A stretch of 64,000 nt of DNA from Roseomonas sp. E05 (GCF_030063475.1 NZ_JASIRT010000002.1:186001-250000); one strand, 5' to 3'. Counted from the stretch's first letter, positions 7,162 to 16,711 are shown. Made by a program: numbers and translations. The notes: generated by a model not told the origin, from the sequence alone.

Positions 7162-10091
7162 GGCGGAAGCCTCGCCGCCAGGGCCGGTCCCCGGTGCAGC
7201 ATGCGCCTCCACCCGCTGCGCCCATCCGCGCAGCTCCGGAAGCGTCTCCTCCAGCACATCGCGCGCGGTGATCAACCCCGGCAGCGGCGGCTCCCCGGCA
7301 GCGACCGCCTGCCGCAACGCGTCCAGCGCCTCGGACAGTCGGGCGGCACCAAGGGTGCGGGCAACCCCGGCAAGGCGGTGGGCCGCGGTGCGGATCGCCT
7401 CCGTGTCGGGCGTCGCCATCAGGGCCGCCAGGCTGTCGCGGCCATTCTCCAGCTCGGCGACGAACTGCTGCAGCACGGCCGGAGCGGCATCGGCCAGGTC
7501 GGAGACCAATGCCTTGCCGACTTCCGGGTCCAGCAGCGCGGCCGGCGCCATGGCGGGCACGAGTGGTGAGGCATCGGCCTCCTTGCCGCGCTGCTCGCCG
7601 AAGCGCTGCACCATCCGCAGCAGGGTTTCGCGGTCGATCGGCTTCGCCAGATGGCCGTCCATGCCGGCGGCATGGCAAGCCTCCACCTGTTCCGGCATGG
7701 CTGAGGCGGTCACCGCCAGCACCGGCACGTGGCTCTGTGGCGGCGGCAGCGCGCGGATGCGGCGCGTTGCCTCCAGCCCGTCCATGACCGGCATCTGCAG
7801 GTCCATCAGCACCATGTCGAAGCCATTCTGCTGCACGGCCGCCAGGGCGGCGGCGCCGTCCTCGACGCAGGTGACGTGGTGCCCGGCGCTGGTGAGCATG
7901 GCGCGCGCCACCAGCCGGTTGGCCGGCACATCATCCGCCACCAGGATGCGCATCGGCGCGGCGGTGGCGGGGAGCGGCGGCGTGGCCAGCTCCTCCTGCG
8001 GTCCGGCGAGCCGGGCCGCAGGCGCGGCGGGCAGGGGCAGCTCCACCCAGAACAGGGCGCCCTGGCCGGGCTCACTGTCGCAGCCGATCCGCCCGCCCAT
8101 CAGCTCCGCAAGCTGCGCCGCGATGGAGAGGCCGAGGCCGGTGCCGAAGGCCATTCCCTCGCTGGCGGCACCCGGCGTGGCGAGTTGGACGAAGTCGCGG
8201 AACAGCAGATGGCGCTGCTCCGCCGGCACGCCGGGGCCGGTATCCTCCACCTCGACGCGGAGCCCCTCGCTGCCTGGCAGCGGCCGGACCCGCAGCGTCA
8301 CCTTGCCGCCGGGGGCGTGAACTTCACGGCGTTGGAGAGCAGGTTCAGTACCAGCTGCCGCAGCCGGGTCGCGTCGGCCAGCACCGCCTCCGGCGTGCCT
8401 GGCGCGATCTCCAGGCTGAAGCGCTGTGTCTTGCGCTGCACCTCGGGGGCCAGCAGCGCCGCGCTGCGCTCCAGCAGCGGCAGCAGCGGGGTGGGGCCCG
8501 GACGCAATTCCAGCCGGCCGGCGGCGATCTTGGACAGGTCGAGCAGCCCGTTGACCAGCTCCAGCAGGTGGCGGGCCGCCTCGTGCAGGGTGCGCAGCTG
8601 CTCCCGCTGGTCCGAGGCGAGGCGGGCATCGTTCACCAGCACCTGCGCGAAGCCGAGAATGCCGTTCAGCGGCGTGCGCAGCTCGTGGCTCATCCGTGCC
8701 AGGAACTGGCTCTTCGCCTCGCCGGCCGCGGCGGCGGCGTCGCGCGCCTCGGCCAGCTCCTGCATGGCATGCTTCAGCTCGGTGATGTCGGTGCGGATGC
8801 CCACCGTGCCGCCGCCCGGCGTGGCGCGCTCGGTCACCAGCACCCAGCGCCCGTCCGGCAGCAGCCGCTCCATCGGCGGCCGGTTGCCGCGGTGCCAGTT
8901 GCGCATGCCCTGCAGGAAGGTTTCGAGGTCTTCGCCCGCCTGGGGGTACTGTCCGCGCAGGAAGCCCTCGCGCATGATGTCGTCGAAATGCGCGCCCGGC
9001 TGGATGAAGGGGGCGCTCACCCGGTAGAAGTCCTTGTAGCGGGCGTTGCAGGCCACCAGCCGGTCCTCGGCATCCCACATGACGAAGCCGTCGGTCATGG
9101 AGTCGAGGGCGTTCTCAAGCATCGCGCGCCAGCGGTTGCGCTCGGTCTCGACGCGCTCGCGCTGGCGCAGGGCGAGAATCATCGCCGCCGCCAGCGCCCC
9201 CACCAGCAGGGCGAAGCCGACCGAGATGCTGAGCGCGCGGAACCGTTCCTTCTCCCAGTCCGCCAGGGCGGCTTCGACGGACATGCTCGTGGAGATCGCC
9301 AGGGCCGGATAGAGCAGGGGCCGCTGCGCCGAGATCACCGCCGACTGGTCATAGCGGCTGCGGGCCTCCTGTGGCGCGCCGCCGGTCTCCTGCAGCCGCT
9401 CGGCGGCCGAGGGCGAGAGGCGCGTGCCGATCAGCGTCTCGTCATGCGGCAGGCTCGCCAGCAGCGTGCCGTCGTCGCGCTCCAGGGTGGTGCGCAGCCC
9501 GGCTCCGACGCCGCCGGCCGCCAGCAACGCCCCGAGCACCGGCACCGGCAGCTCGGCGACGGCCAGCAACGGCCCCAGATCCGGCAGCGCCACCCGTCGT
9601 GCCATGTAGAGCGACCATTCGCCGCTCGCGGGGTTGCGGAACGGGCCGCCGATCAGCACGGCGCCCGCGCGCGGCGCGCTGGAGAAGAAGGAGTCGGTGA
9701 CCGCCGAAGGCAGCCGGCGGCGGCGGGAGACGGGGAGGCCGGCGGCGACCGGCAGTCCGTCGGCGCTCACCAGCAGGACATCGCGGAAGGTGAAATTCTG
9801 GTTGTTCAGCTCCCGCAGCACCCGGTTGGCCAGGGGGCCGTCCAGCTCGCCACCGGCGGCCAGCGGGGACAGGATGGCAGGCAGCCCCGCCAGCATCGCA
9901 TCCACCTGGACGAAGTTGCGGTTGAGCGACGCCTCCACCGCATGCGCCACGCGCTGCACGGTGCTGGCGGCCGCGGCCAGTGCGGCATCCCGCGCCCGGC
10001 CGACCAGCAGGGAGGTGGCGAACCATTGGGCGAACAGCAGCGCCGCAGCGGCCAGCAGGATGGCGATCCGAATGCGGCGAAACTGCTGCAT
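7159..10091 (-). pseudogene. Hybrid sensor histidine kinase (dCache-PAS-HisKA-HATPase-REC-Hpt) split by a one-base frameshift
   Basis: Restoring one base gives a protein of about 977 residues. The order is TM helix (about 8-28), a periplasmic Cache-like sensor, TM helix (about 285-307), PAS (about 320-430), HisKA with SHELRTP (His about 469), HATPase with NLLSNAVKFTP, DTGPGVP and GTGLGLS, a receiver with phospho-Asp in MDLQMP (about 764), and an Hpt domain (His about 905 in AAHRLAG). The frame breaks inside the HATPase N-box. A run of five C (plus-strand GGGGG at 8311-8315) where six are needed turns FTPPGGKV into FTPPAAR-stop at 8298. Both halves are otherwise undamaged, so a sequencing error or very recent mutation is likely. 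The ATG at 10091 follows the TRAP-type binding protein stop by one base, which suggests a shared transcript. Confidence 0.85.
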
Positions 10092-10092
10092 G

Positions 10093-11199
10093 TCAGGGGC
10101 CCGTCGCCATGATGCCCATGGCGGGGCCAAGATAGGCGTTCCACGCGTCGGCGCAGTCCTGGCCACAGCGGTCAATCCAGCGCGGCAGCACGGTGTCGGT
10201 CAGCAGCTTGCGGCGGCGGGCGATGTCCTCGGGCGTCACCGGCACCACCGTCATGTGGCCGGGGACGCCATTGACGCAGGAGGGGCGGCCGGCATTGCAG
10301 TCCAGCCCCTCGCCGGTCTCGCGGGCGGCGCCGTCCCAGATGGCGGTCTCCAGCGTGGCAAGGCCATCGCGGATCGTCTTCCGGATGTCGGCCGGCAGAG
10401 CCTTCCAGGCGGCGATGTTGGCACCGAAGACGGAGACGCCCCAGGTCACCGCCATGGCATGCACATGCGTGGTGACCTGCGGCAACCCGATATTGTTGCC
10501 GGGCAGGGTGCCGGTGACGGCGCACTCCACCACCCCCGCCTTCATGGCGGGCACGATCTCGGCGAAGGGGATCACCACCGAGGTGGCGCCGAGCGCCTCG
10601 AACATCTCGGCCTGCCCTACGGAGGAGGTGCGGATGCGGCGGCCGGCGAGATCGCCGAGGCTGCTGAAGGGGCGGGTGCACCACGTGACCTGGGCGGGAT
10701 AGGTGTAGACGGCAAGCAGCTCCACGTCATAGCGCTCGCGCAGGAGCTCGCGCAGGTGCGGCCGGTAGAGCCGCACGGTCTCGCGCAGGGTGGCGATGTC
10801 GGGGTTCAGCGCCGGCAGGTCCACCGCGTTGAACTCCGGCTCCTCGCTCGACACCACGGCAATCAGGGCGGTGCCGAAGGGCACCACGCCGAGGCGCATG
10901 AGCGGCAGCATCTCCTCGGCCCGGAAGCCGGCGCGGTCGAAGGGCTGGATCTCGGCATGCACCCGGCCATGGGTCAGCTCGGCGATTCTGTTGCGCCAGA
11001 ACGGCTGCTCGTAGCGCTGGAACTGCGACACGTCGGCCAGACCGCCGACGACTTTCAGTTCGATGCCGTTCTGATTCGGGTCCTGCGCCCGCGCGCGGCC
11101 GCCCGTCGCCACCAGTGCGGCGGCAAGCAGAACGCCGCTTCCGGCATGCCCCAGCGCCCGCACAAGCCGCATGGCGCGCCCCAGCCATCCTCCCTGCAT
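10093..11199 (-). CDS. TRAP-type periplasmic solute-binding protein (DctP family)
   Basis: A 368-residue exported protein with a long basic signal peptide ending near RARAQ. The DctP-type fold is recognisable from WRNRIAELTHGRVHAEIQPFD, the central TWCTRPFSSLGDLAGRRIRTS, the conserved Arg region, and EIVPAMKAGVVECAVTG. The start at 11199 has GGGAGG five bases upstream. TRAP binding proteins normally work with DctQ/DctM permeases, but none is present here. Instead the gene sits directly before a Cache-domain hybrid histidine kinase, with one base between stop and start. A role as a ligand-presenting co-sensor for that kinase is my inference, by analogy with LuxP/LuxQ. It could also feed a TRAP permease encoded elsewhere. 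Confidence 0.85.
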   Translation of the reverse strand: MQGGWLGRAMRLVRALGHAGSGVLLAAALVATGGRARAQDPNQNGIELKVVGGLADVSQFQRYEQPFWRNRIAELTHGRVHAEIQPFDRAGFRAEEMLPLMRLGVVPFGTALIAVVSSEEPEFNAVDLPALNPDIATLRETVRLYRPHLRELLRERYDVELLAVYTYPAQVTWCTRPFSSLGDLAGRRIRTSSVGQAEMFEALGATSVVIPFAEIVPAMKAGVVECAVTGTLPGNNIGLPQVTTHVHAMAVTWGVSVFGANIAAWKALPADIRKTIRDGLATLETAIWDGAARETGEGLDCNAGRPSCVNGVPGHMTVVPVTPEDIARRRKLLTDTVLPRWIDRCGQDCADAWNAYLGPAMGIMATGP

Positions 11200-11249
11200 C
11201 AGTCCTCCCCCATGATGCCTCCGCGTCCTGGGCCGCCGAGGCGGTCGCC

Positions 11250-11522
11250 TCAAGGCATGCGCGTGCGAATCCACTCCTCGGCGTCGGCGGAGAGTCCGTC
11301 CCAACTGGCGGCGGTGAGCGTCGTGACGAGGAGTGCCCCCTCGCGCCCAGCGCGGCGGAGTGCCCCGCGCAGGTGCTCAAGCAGATAGCGCGGCGAAACC
11401 GGGCTCTCCACAACCAGCGAGCCCGAAAGGACCAGATGGGATTCGGCAAGTTGCCATACGGCGTCCTCGAGTGCCGCTGCACCATCGGGCGCCTGATCGT
11501 GGGCGACCAGCAAAAGGGGCAT
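11250..11522 (-). CDS. Small hypothetical protein, possibly Cas2-like/SinR-type fold
   Basis: A 90-residue protein starting MPLLLVAHDQAPDG at the ATG at 11522 (GAGG seven bases upstream). The pattern of a short first strand, a W..L..S..VV segment in the middle (WQLAESHLVLSGSLVVES) and a late strand LLVTTLTAASWDG resembles small proteins often annotated SinR-family, which share a ferredoxin-like fold with Cas2/VapD. No catalytic residue can be assigned. It lies 50 bp upstream of, and co-directional with, the TRAP-type binding protein gene. The family call is weak; the coding call rests on codon composition and the ribosome-binding site. Confidence 0.55.
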   Translation of the reverse strand: MPLLLVAHDQAPDGAAALEDAVWQLAESHLVLSGSLVVESPVSPRYLLEHLRGALRRAGREGALLVTTLTAASWDGLSADAEEWIRTRMP

Positions 11523-11607
11523 GTCACGACCTCGTGGAGGGGGTTGCGTAATGAGGGTGCCGGGCAACATCCTTGCGCCACGCACGGCCCGGAGGCAAGC
11601 TCGGCCC

Positions 11608-12357
11608 ATGCCGTTTCCTGTCCCGACCGCCATTGTCAGCCATCGTGGCGGCGCCTTCCTATGGCCCGAAAACAGCCTCGACGCCTTCCGCAACAGCCTG
11701 GCGCTCCCTGTCGAGCAGTGCGAGTGCGACGTTCATCTGAGTGCGGATGGCGTGCCCGTGGTGATCCATGACGCGATGCTGGAGCGGACGACGGAGGGGA
11801 AGGGCCCGGTCGCCGCACAGGGCGCCGCCGCGCTCTCCCGCCTGCGGCTCCGCGGGGCGGGTGCCAGCCGGGTGCCGCTGCTCGCCGAAGTCGCGGCCCT
11901 GTTCCGTGGCCGGGACCAGCAGCTGCAGGTGGAGGTCAAGACGGCCCCGGGCGCCGCGCCGGACCCCGCGCTGGTGCCGCGCACCCTGGCCGTGCTGGAC
12001 GCCGCCGGCATCCGCGGCCAGAGCCGCATCATCGCCTTCGACGCGCCGCTGGTGGCCGAGGCCGCGGCCGCCGGCGGGCTGGCCGGCACGATCTGGCTGT
12101 TCGAGGCCGCGCTGCTGCGCCGAATCGGCGTGGCGGGGGTGATCGGCGTGGCGCGGGCGCATGGCTTCACCATGGTGGAGACCGAGATCGGCGCTCTGGA
12201 CGCCGCGCTGGTGGAGACGTTGCGCGCTGCGGGCCTGGGCATTGGCGCCTGGGGCGCCAACCATGCCGGAACCATCGGCAAGGCGCTGGCACTCGGCGTG
12301 GATGCGATGGCCACCGACGACCCGGTGCTGGCCTTGCGCCTGCGGGACGGCGGCTGA
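11608..12357 (+). CDS. Glycerophosphodiester phosphodiesterase
   Basis: A 249-residue cytoplasmic GDPD-type enzyme that hydrolyses glycerophosphodiesters to glycerol-3-phosphate and an alcohol. The active-site residues are visible: the His of SHRGGAFLWPENS with the following Glu, ECDVHLSADGVPVVIHD supplying the metal-binding acid pair and second His, and LQVEVKTAP in the place of the conserved Glu/Lys strand. There is no signal peptide, as in UgpQ. The ATG at 11608 was chosen because GGAGG lies at 11591-11595; an upstream in-frame ATG would add a non-homologous tail. It stands alone with no ugp transporter nearby, and I saw no convincing Pho box in front of it. Confidence 0.92.
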   Translation: MPFPVPTAIVSHRGGAFLWPENSLDAFRNSLALPVEQCECDVHLSADGVPVVIHDAMLERTTEGKGPVAAQGAAALSRLRLRGAGASRVPLLAEVAALFRGRDQQLQVEVKTAPGAAPDPALVPRTLAVLDAAGIRGQSRIIAFDAPLVAEAAAAGGLAGTIWLFEAALLRRIGVAGVIGVARAHGFTMVETEIGALDAALVETLRAAGLGIGAWGANHAGTIGKALALGVDAMATDDPVLALRLRDGG

Positions 12358-12370
12358 GCCTCGCACGCCG

Positions 12371-13216
12371 TCAGGGCGCATCGAGAATGCCGGCGCAGGC
12401 GGCGGGCAGCGGTGGCGGGGGCGCGGCGGGCGCCATGGCGCGGGGCGGATGCCGGGCCTCGGCAGTGAACCACCAGTCCAGGCTGGCATCGCAGCCGTTG
12501 CCGGGCGGCACAGGCGCCTGATCGCGGCAGTCCGGCTGCCCGGCCGGGCAGCGGAGCCGCACATGCATGTGCGAATCATGCCCGCGCCACGGCCGCACCC
12601 GGCGCAGCCACGCGGCCTCCGGCTGCGCCGCGCAGAGTGCCTGCTTGATGGCCGGATTGACGAAGATTCGGTCCACCGCCGGGTGCTCCGATGCCAGGCG
12701 GATCAGCGCGGTGTGGGCGGAGGTGAAGCGCGCCGGGTCCACCGTCATGCCATCCGGCCGCACCAGCGAGGCGACCTCGACATGCTCACGCGCGGCGGCG
12801 GACAGGAGCGGCTTGGGGGAGAGATCGAACCAGATATCCGCATCCAGCCCGATCTGGTGGCTGGCATGGCCCCAGGGCAGCGGCCCGCCGCGCGGCTGGC
12901 CAAGGTCGCCAATCCAGAGGGTGGGCAGCCCCGCCATCCGTGCCCGGCCGGCGAGGTCGCGCAGATAGGCGACGAGCGCCGGATGGCCCCAGAAGCGGTT
13001 CCGCGACAGGCGGACGACCTGCCAGCCCGGGCCTTCCGGCGGCAGCATGACGGCGCCCGCGATGCAGCCCAGGCCATGCGCGCCGAGGATGCGGGGTGCG
13101 CCCGCCGCCGGCGCCGTCGCCGCCGCCCAGGGACGGGTGTCAGCGGCGCGCACCGGTCCCGCCAGGGTGGCGAGGCCGAGCGCCAGAGCAACGGCGCGCC
13201 ACGGCCAGGTCGCCAT
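12371..13216 (-). CDS. mepA: Penicillin-insensitive murein DD-endopeptidase MepA
   Basis: A 281-residue exported peptidoglycan hydrolase of the LAS metallopeptidase group, cutting D-Ala-mDAP cross-links in the periplasm. A signal peptide (residues about 1-24, ending PVRA) precedes the catalytic domain. The zinc site reads SHQIGLDADIW (His120, Asp127), with the second half HDSHMHVRL (His216, His218) matching the MepA motifs. Cysteines around 51, 195, 224, 231 and 243 may form disulphides as in E. coli MepA. The last 25 residues are a Pro/Ala-rich tail. It ends 14 bp from the convergent glycerophosphodiesterase stop. Confidence 0.93.
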   Translation of the reverse strand: MATWPWRAVALALGLATLAGPVRAADTRPWAAATAPAAGAPRILGAHGLGCIAGAVMLPPEGPGWQVVRLSRNRFWGHPALVAYLRDLAGRARMAGLPTLWIGDLGQPRGGPLPWGHASHQIGLDADIWFDLSPKPLLSAAAREHVEVASLVRPDGMTVDPARFTSAHTALIRLASEHPAVDRIFVNPAIKQALCAAQPEAAWLRRVRPWRGHDSHMHVRLRCPAGQPDCRDQAPVPPGNGCDASLDWWFTAEARHPPRAMAPAAPPPPLPAACAGILDAP

Positions 13217-13228
13217 GCCGGCCAGGGC

Positions 13229-13528
13229 TCAGCCGGAGAAGCGGAAGGAACCGGGCGGCGGCGCCTCGGGGGCGGATTCGGCCGGCGCCGCAGGGACGGC
13301 GCCCTGCTGGGCCTGCTGCGCCTGCTTCACCTTGCTGTCGATCTGCTTCAGCAGCGTCATCAGGCTGTTGGTGAAGGCCGGCAGCTGGACCACGGGAATG
13401 ACGAGCTGGCCGCAGGGCACCGGCTTCCCGTCACTGCCGCTCTGCGCCAGCGTGATCCGCGTGACGCCGTAGTGCACACTGGCTTCCAGCACGCCATCGG
13501 CGAACAGAGCGGGCGAATTCTGGCTCAA
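13229..13528 (-). CDS. Small protein downstream of type I secretion adaptor, DUF3467-like
   Basis: A 99-residue protein. The start is TTG, supported by AGGAGA seven bases upstream. The core (residues about 8-67) is predicted to be beta-rich followed by a helix (PVVQLPAFTNSLMTLLKQIDSKV). It ends in a Gln/Ala/Pro-rich tail with FRFSG at the very end. The pattern loosely resembles DUF3467, small proteins of unknown function. It is 18 bp after the HlyD-like gene in the same direction, so it is probably co-transcribed with the secretion genes. It has no export signal of its own. Whether it is a secreted substrate, a chaperone or unrelated is not decided by the sequence. Confidence 0.65.
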   Translation of the reverse strand: MSQNSPALFADGVLEASVHYGVTRITLAQSGSDGKPVPCGQLVIPVVQLPAFTNSLMTLLKQIDSKVKQAQQAQQGAVPAAPAESAPEAPPPGSFRFSG

Positions 13529-13546
13529 GGCAATTCTCCTGAAGTC

Positions 13547-14935
13547 TTACTGCTCGTGGAAGGCACGGTGGAAGCTGTCGATGACCGGCTGCATCATATA
13601 GCGGAAGAAGGAGCGGGAGCCGATCTGGATCTGCGCTTCCACCGGCATGCCGGCGCGCAATTCCACGTTCTCCAGGCGGCGCATCTGGTCCTCGTCCACC
13701 GCGACCTGCACGCGATAGTAGCTCGCGCGGGTCCGCTCGTCCTGGGTCACGTCGCTGGCGACGTAGGTCACATGGCCATGCAGGTAAGGCACGAGGCGCT
13801 GCTTGAAGGCCGGCAGGCGGATCTCGGATTCGAGGCCCGGATAGACCACGTCGATGTCGTTGGGGGAGAGCTGCACCTCGGCCACCAGGCGGTCCGCGGT
13901 GGGCACCAGCTCCATCACCGTCTCACCGGGACGCACCACCGCGCCCTCGTTGAAGAAGCGGCTGGCGATGATGGTGCCATCCTCGGGGGCGACGATCTCG
14001 CGCCGGGTCTGCGTGTCGCGTGCGGCGCGCAGCTTCTCCTCCGCCTCGTTCAGCTTGGCGCGCACGTCGCGCGCCTCGGTGTTGATCTCGGCCATCCGCT
14101 GGTCGCGGGTCTGGCGCATCTGGTTGCGCGCTTCCGCGACCGAGGCGCGGGCACGCTCCACCTGACCCTGGAGGTCCACCATGTTGCCTTCGAGGGAGGC
14201 CATGTTGCGCTGCAGGCCGAGCAGCCGGGGCATCCGCTCCAGGCCCTGCTTCACCAGGGTCTCGACGTCCTGCGCCTCGCGGTTGATCAGCGCGAGCTGG
14301 CGGCGCTGACTGGCGATCTGCCCCTCGGCCGAGCTGGTGGTGGCCGCGTGCTGGGCGATGCGCGCCTCCAGCACCTGAAGCTGGCTGTTCAGGCTCATCT
14401 GCCGGGCGGCAAAGAGGGTGCGCTGGCCGGTCATCGCCTCCAGCGCGCGCGGGTCGTTGCTGTCGCGCAGCGCGGGGGGGAAGCTGATCTCGGGGGCGCC
14501 GGCGGCCTCGGCGGCCAGCCGGGCATCCTGCGCCAGCAGCGCCCAGCGCTGCACCCGCAGCGTCTCCAGCCCGACATCGGATTGCAGGTCGTCCAGGCGC
14601 ATCAGCACCTGGCCGGCCTTCACCTTGTCGCCGTCGCGGGCCAGGATCTCGCGGACGATGCCGCCCTCCAGGTGCTGGATGATGCGGCGGTTGCCCTCGC
14701 TGCGGATCTGCCCGGGAGCGATCGCCGCCTCGGCCAGCGGCGCCATGAAGGACCAGGCCGAGAAGCCGCCCACGAAGACCGCGGTGGCCAGCAGGCCGAA
14801 CAGCATGATGCCGCGGGTGCGCGGGCGGGGGCTGTCGAGCAGCGGCTCGGGCGCGGAAAGCGGCGGCAGGGTGGGCCCGCGCGGGCGGTCGACGGCGCCG
14901 CCCGTGCCGGACGGGGGCAGGGTGGTCACGCTCAT
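13547..14935 (-). CDS. Type I secretion periplasmic adaptor (HlyD family)
   Basis: A 462-residue membrane fusion protein that links an inner-membrane ABC exporter to an outer-membrane channel. After a Pro-rich cytoplasmic tail of about 42 residues comes one TM helix (GIMLFGLLATAVFVGGFSAWSFM). A split lipoyl domain (IIQHLEGGIVREILARDGDKVKAGQVLMRLD), a long coiled coil (about residues 150-310) and the C-terminal beta-barrel (VAPEDGTIIASRFFNEGAVVRPGE) follow. This matches PrtE/LapC-type adaptors. Its ATG overlaps the stop of the ATPase gene by four bases. No TolC-like gene occurs in the window. Confidence 0.93.
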   Translation of the reverse strand: MSVTTLPPSGTGGAVDRPRGPTLPPLSAPEPLLDSPRPRTRGIMLFGLLATAVFVGGFSAWSFMAPLAEAAIAPGQIRSEGNRRIIQHLEGGIVREILARDGDKVKAGQVLMRLDDLQSDVGLETLRVQRWALLAQDARLAAEAAGAPEISFPPALRDSNDPRALEAMTGQRTLFAARQMSLNSQLQVLEARIAQHAATTSSAEGQIASQRRQLALINREAQDVETLVKQGLERMPRLLGLQRNMASLEGNMVDLQGQVERARASVAEARNQMRQTRDQRMAEINTEARDVRAKLNEAEEKLRAARDTQTRREIVAPEDGTIIASRFFNEGAVVRPGETVMELVPTADRLVAEVQLSPNDIDVVYPGLESEIRLPAFKQRLVPYLHGHVTYVASDVTQDERTRASYYRVQVAVDEDQMRRLENVELRAGMPVEAQIQIGSRSFFRYMMQPVIDSFHRAFHEQ

Positions 14936-16704
14936 GCGGCGTCTCCGGACTGGGGCGTGTTGAGCCGGGCAGGGGGAGGTGCGGAGGCGACCTGGGCCGG
15001 GCGCTGCGCGTTCATCAGCCGCTTCAGCACCTCGGCGCGCGGGCCGAACAGCTCGACCGCGCCATCCTTCAGCAGCAGCACCTTGTCCACGCCCTGCACC
15101 AGGGCCGGGCGGTGCGAGACCAGCACGACGGTGCAGCCGCGCGCCTTCAGCCCGTCCAGCGCACGCTGCAGCGCCGCCTCCGAGTCGCCATCCAGGTTGG
15201 AGTTCGGCTCGTCCAGCACCACCAGCTTGGGCTCGCCGAACAGGGCGCGGGCGAGGCCGATCATCTGCCGCTGGCCGCCGGAGAGGTGCTGGCCGCCCTC
15301 GCCGATCTCGGTGTCGTAGCCGGCGGGCAGGCGCAGGATCATCTCATGGCAGCCGGCCAGCTTGGCGGCGGCGAAGACCTGCTCCGGCTCGGCATCCCCC
15401 ATTCGGGCGATGTTGCTGAACACCGTGCCGTCGAACAGCTCCACATCCTGCGGCAGGTAGCCCAGGTGGCGGCCGAAGTCCTCACGCTGCCAGGTATAGA
15501 CGTCGGCGCCGTCCAGCCGGACCGTGCCGGAGGAGGGGGGCAGCGTGCCGATCAGCAGGCGGATCAGCGTGGTCTTGCCGGCGGCCGAGGGGCCGATCAC
15601 GGCCAGGCTTTCGCCGGCATCGAGGCCGAAGCCGACACCCTTGATGATGGGCACGGCCTGGCCGGGCAGGGCATAGGAGACGCGCTCGGCGGTCAGGCGG
15701 CCGGTCGGCTCGGGCAGCGGCAGGCCGGGCGGGCGCAGGCGCGGCATGGTCAGGAAGGCGGTCAGGCGCTTCAGCGCCTGGCGGCACTGCACCAGGCCCT
15801 TCCAGCCGCCGATCAGCTGCTCAACCGGGGCGAGGGCGCGGCCCATGATGATCGAGCCGGCGATCGAGGCGCCGGAGGTCAGCTCCTGCTGCAGCACGAG
15901 ATAGGCGCCGGCGCCGAGGATGGCGAGCTGGACGGTGAGGCGCAGGAACTTGGTGACGGAGAGCAGAATGGCGGCGCGGCCGGCCGCCTTCTCCTGCGGC
16001 TGCACGGCCTCCGCGGCGGCCTGCCGCCAGCGGCGCATCACCGCCGGGGCCATGCCCATGCTGTCGATCACCTCGGCATTGCGGCCGATGGCATCGGCGC
16101 GGCGCTGGCCGAGCATGGTGGCGGTGTTGGCGCGCTTCAGCAGGTCGGAGGTGGTCAGCTCGTTCAGCAGGGTGAGGGCGAACAGCAGGATGGCACCGCC
16201 CAGGGCGATGAAACCCATCACCGGGTGCAGCAGGAAGATGGCGGCGAGATAGATCGGCACCCAGGGTACGTCATAGACGGCCAGCGCGCCCGGCGAGCTG
16301 AGCCAGGAGCGGCAGAAGCCCAGGTCGCGCAGCGCCTCCATGCGATAGGGGCGGCCGCGCAGCTGCGCCTCCAGCGCCCGTTCGAAGCCCTCGGGCGCCA
16401 CGCGCGCCTCGATCCAGGTGGCGGCGCGCTGCATGATGCTGCCGCGCACCGCCTCCAGCACCGCCAGCAGCAGCAGCGCCGAGACGGCGATGATGGTGAG
16501 GAAGACCAGCGTGTTGACGTTGCGGGTGGCGAGCACCCGGTCGAACACCTGCATCATGTAGACGGAGACGGTGAGCTGCAGCAGATTGACGATGCCGCTG
16601 AACAGCCCGACGGCGACAAACTCCCGGCGACAGGCGCCGATCGCCTTGGCCAGGGGCGTGGCCGGGGCGCGGTCGGCGCCAGGGGCTCGGGGGGCGAAGA
16701 GCAT
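14932..16704 (-). CDS. Type I secretion permease/ATPase (PrtD-like ABC exporter)
   Basis: A fused TM-ATPase half transporter of 590 residues. Residues about 20-310 hold six TM segments, with no C39 peptidase-like domain, so this is the PrtD type used for RTX-like proteins. The nucleotide-binding domain has Walker A GPSAAGKTT, the Q-loop in GYLPQDVELFDG, signature LSGGQRQMIGLARAL and Walker B LVVLDEPNSNLD. The ATG at 16704 begins the first homologous segment; a longer frame upstream lacks support. It follows the 142-residue membrane protein gene by seven bases and overlaps the adaptor gene, giving a four-gene operon. No recognisable substrate with GGXGXD repeats lies in the window. Confidence 0.93.
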   Translation of the reverse strand: MLFAPRAPGADRAPATPLAKAIGACRREFVAVGLFSGIVNLLQLTVSVYMMQVFDRVLATRNVNTLVFLTIIAVSALLLLAVLEAVRGSIMQRAATWIEARVAPEGFERALEAQLRGRPYRMEALRDLGFCRSWLSSPGALAVYDVPWVPIYLAAIFLLHPVMGFIALGGAILLFALTLLNELTTSDLLKRANTATMLGQRRADAIGRNAEVIDSMGMAPAVMRRWRQAAAEAVQPQEKAAGRAAILLSVTKFLRLTVQLAILGAGAYLVLQQELTSGASIAGSIIMGRALAPVEQLIGGWKGLVQCRQALKRLTAFLTMPRLRPPGLPLPEPTGRLTAERVSYALPGQAVPIIKGVGFGLDAGESLAVIGPSAAGKTTLIRLLIGTLPPSSGTVRLDGADVYTWQREDFGRHLGYLPQDVELFDGTVFSNIARMGDAEPEQVFAAAKLAGCHEMILRLPAGYDTEIGEGGQHLSGGQRQMIGLARALFGEPKLVVLDEPNSNLDGDSEAALQRALDGLKARGCTVVLVSHRPALVQGVDKVLLLKDGAVELFGPRAEVLKRLMNAQRPAQVASAPPPARLNTPQSGDAA

Positions 16705-16711
16705 GGTTATG

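Noticed and set aside
8298-8320. Programmed ribosomal frameshifting in the hybrid kinase
   Set aside because: The site is a plain C5 run inside a conserved ATPase motif with no slippery heptamer or downstream structure that I can see, and there is no reason for regulated expression of half a kinase. Error or mutation is simpler.
11523-11607. Pho box before the glycerophosphodiesterase gene
   Set aside because: A single GTCACG-like hexamer is present, but no second half-site occurs at 11-bp spacing.
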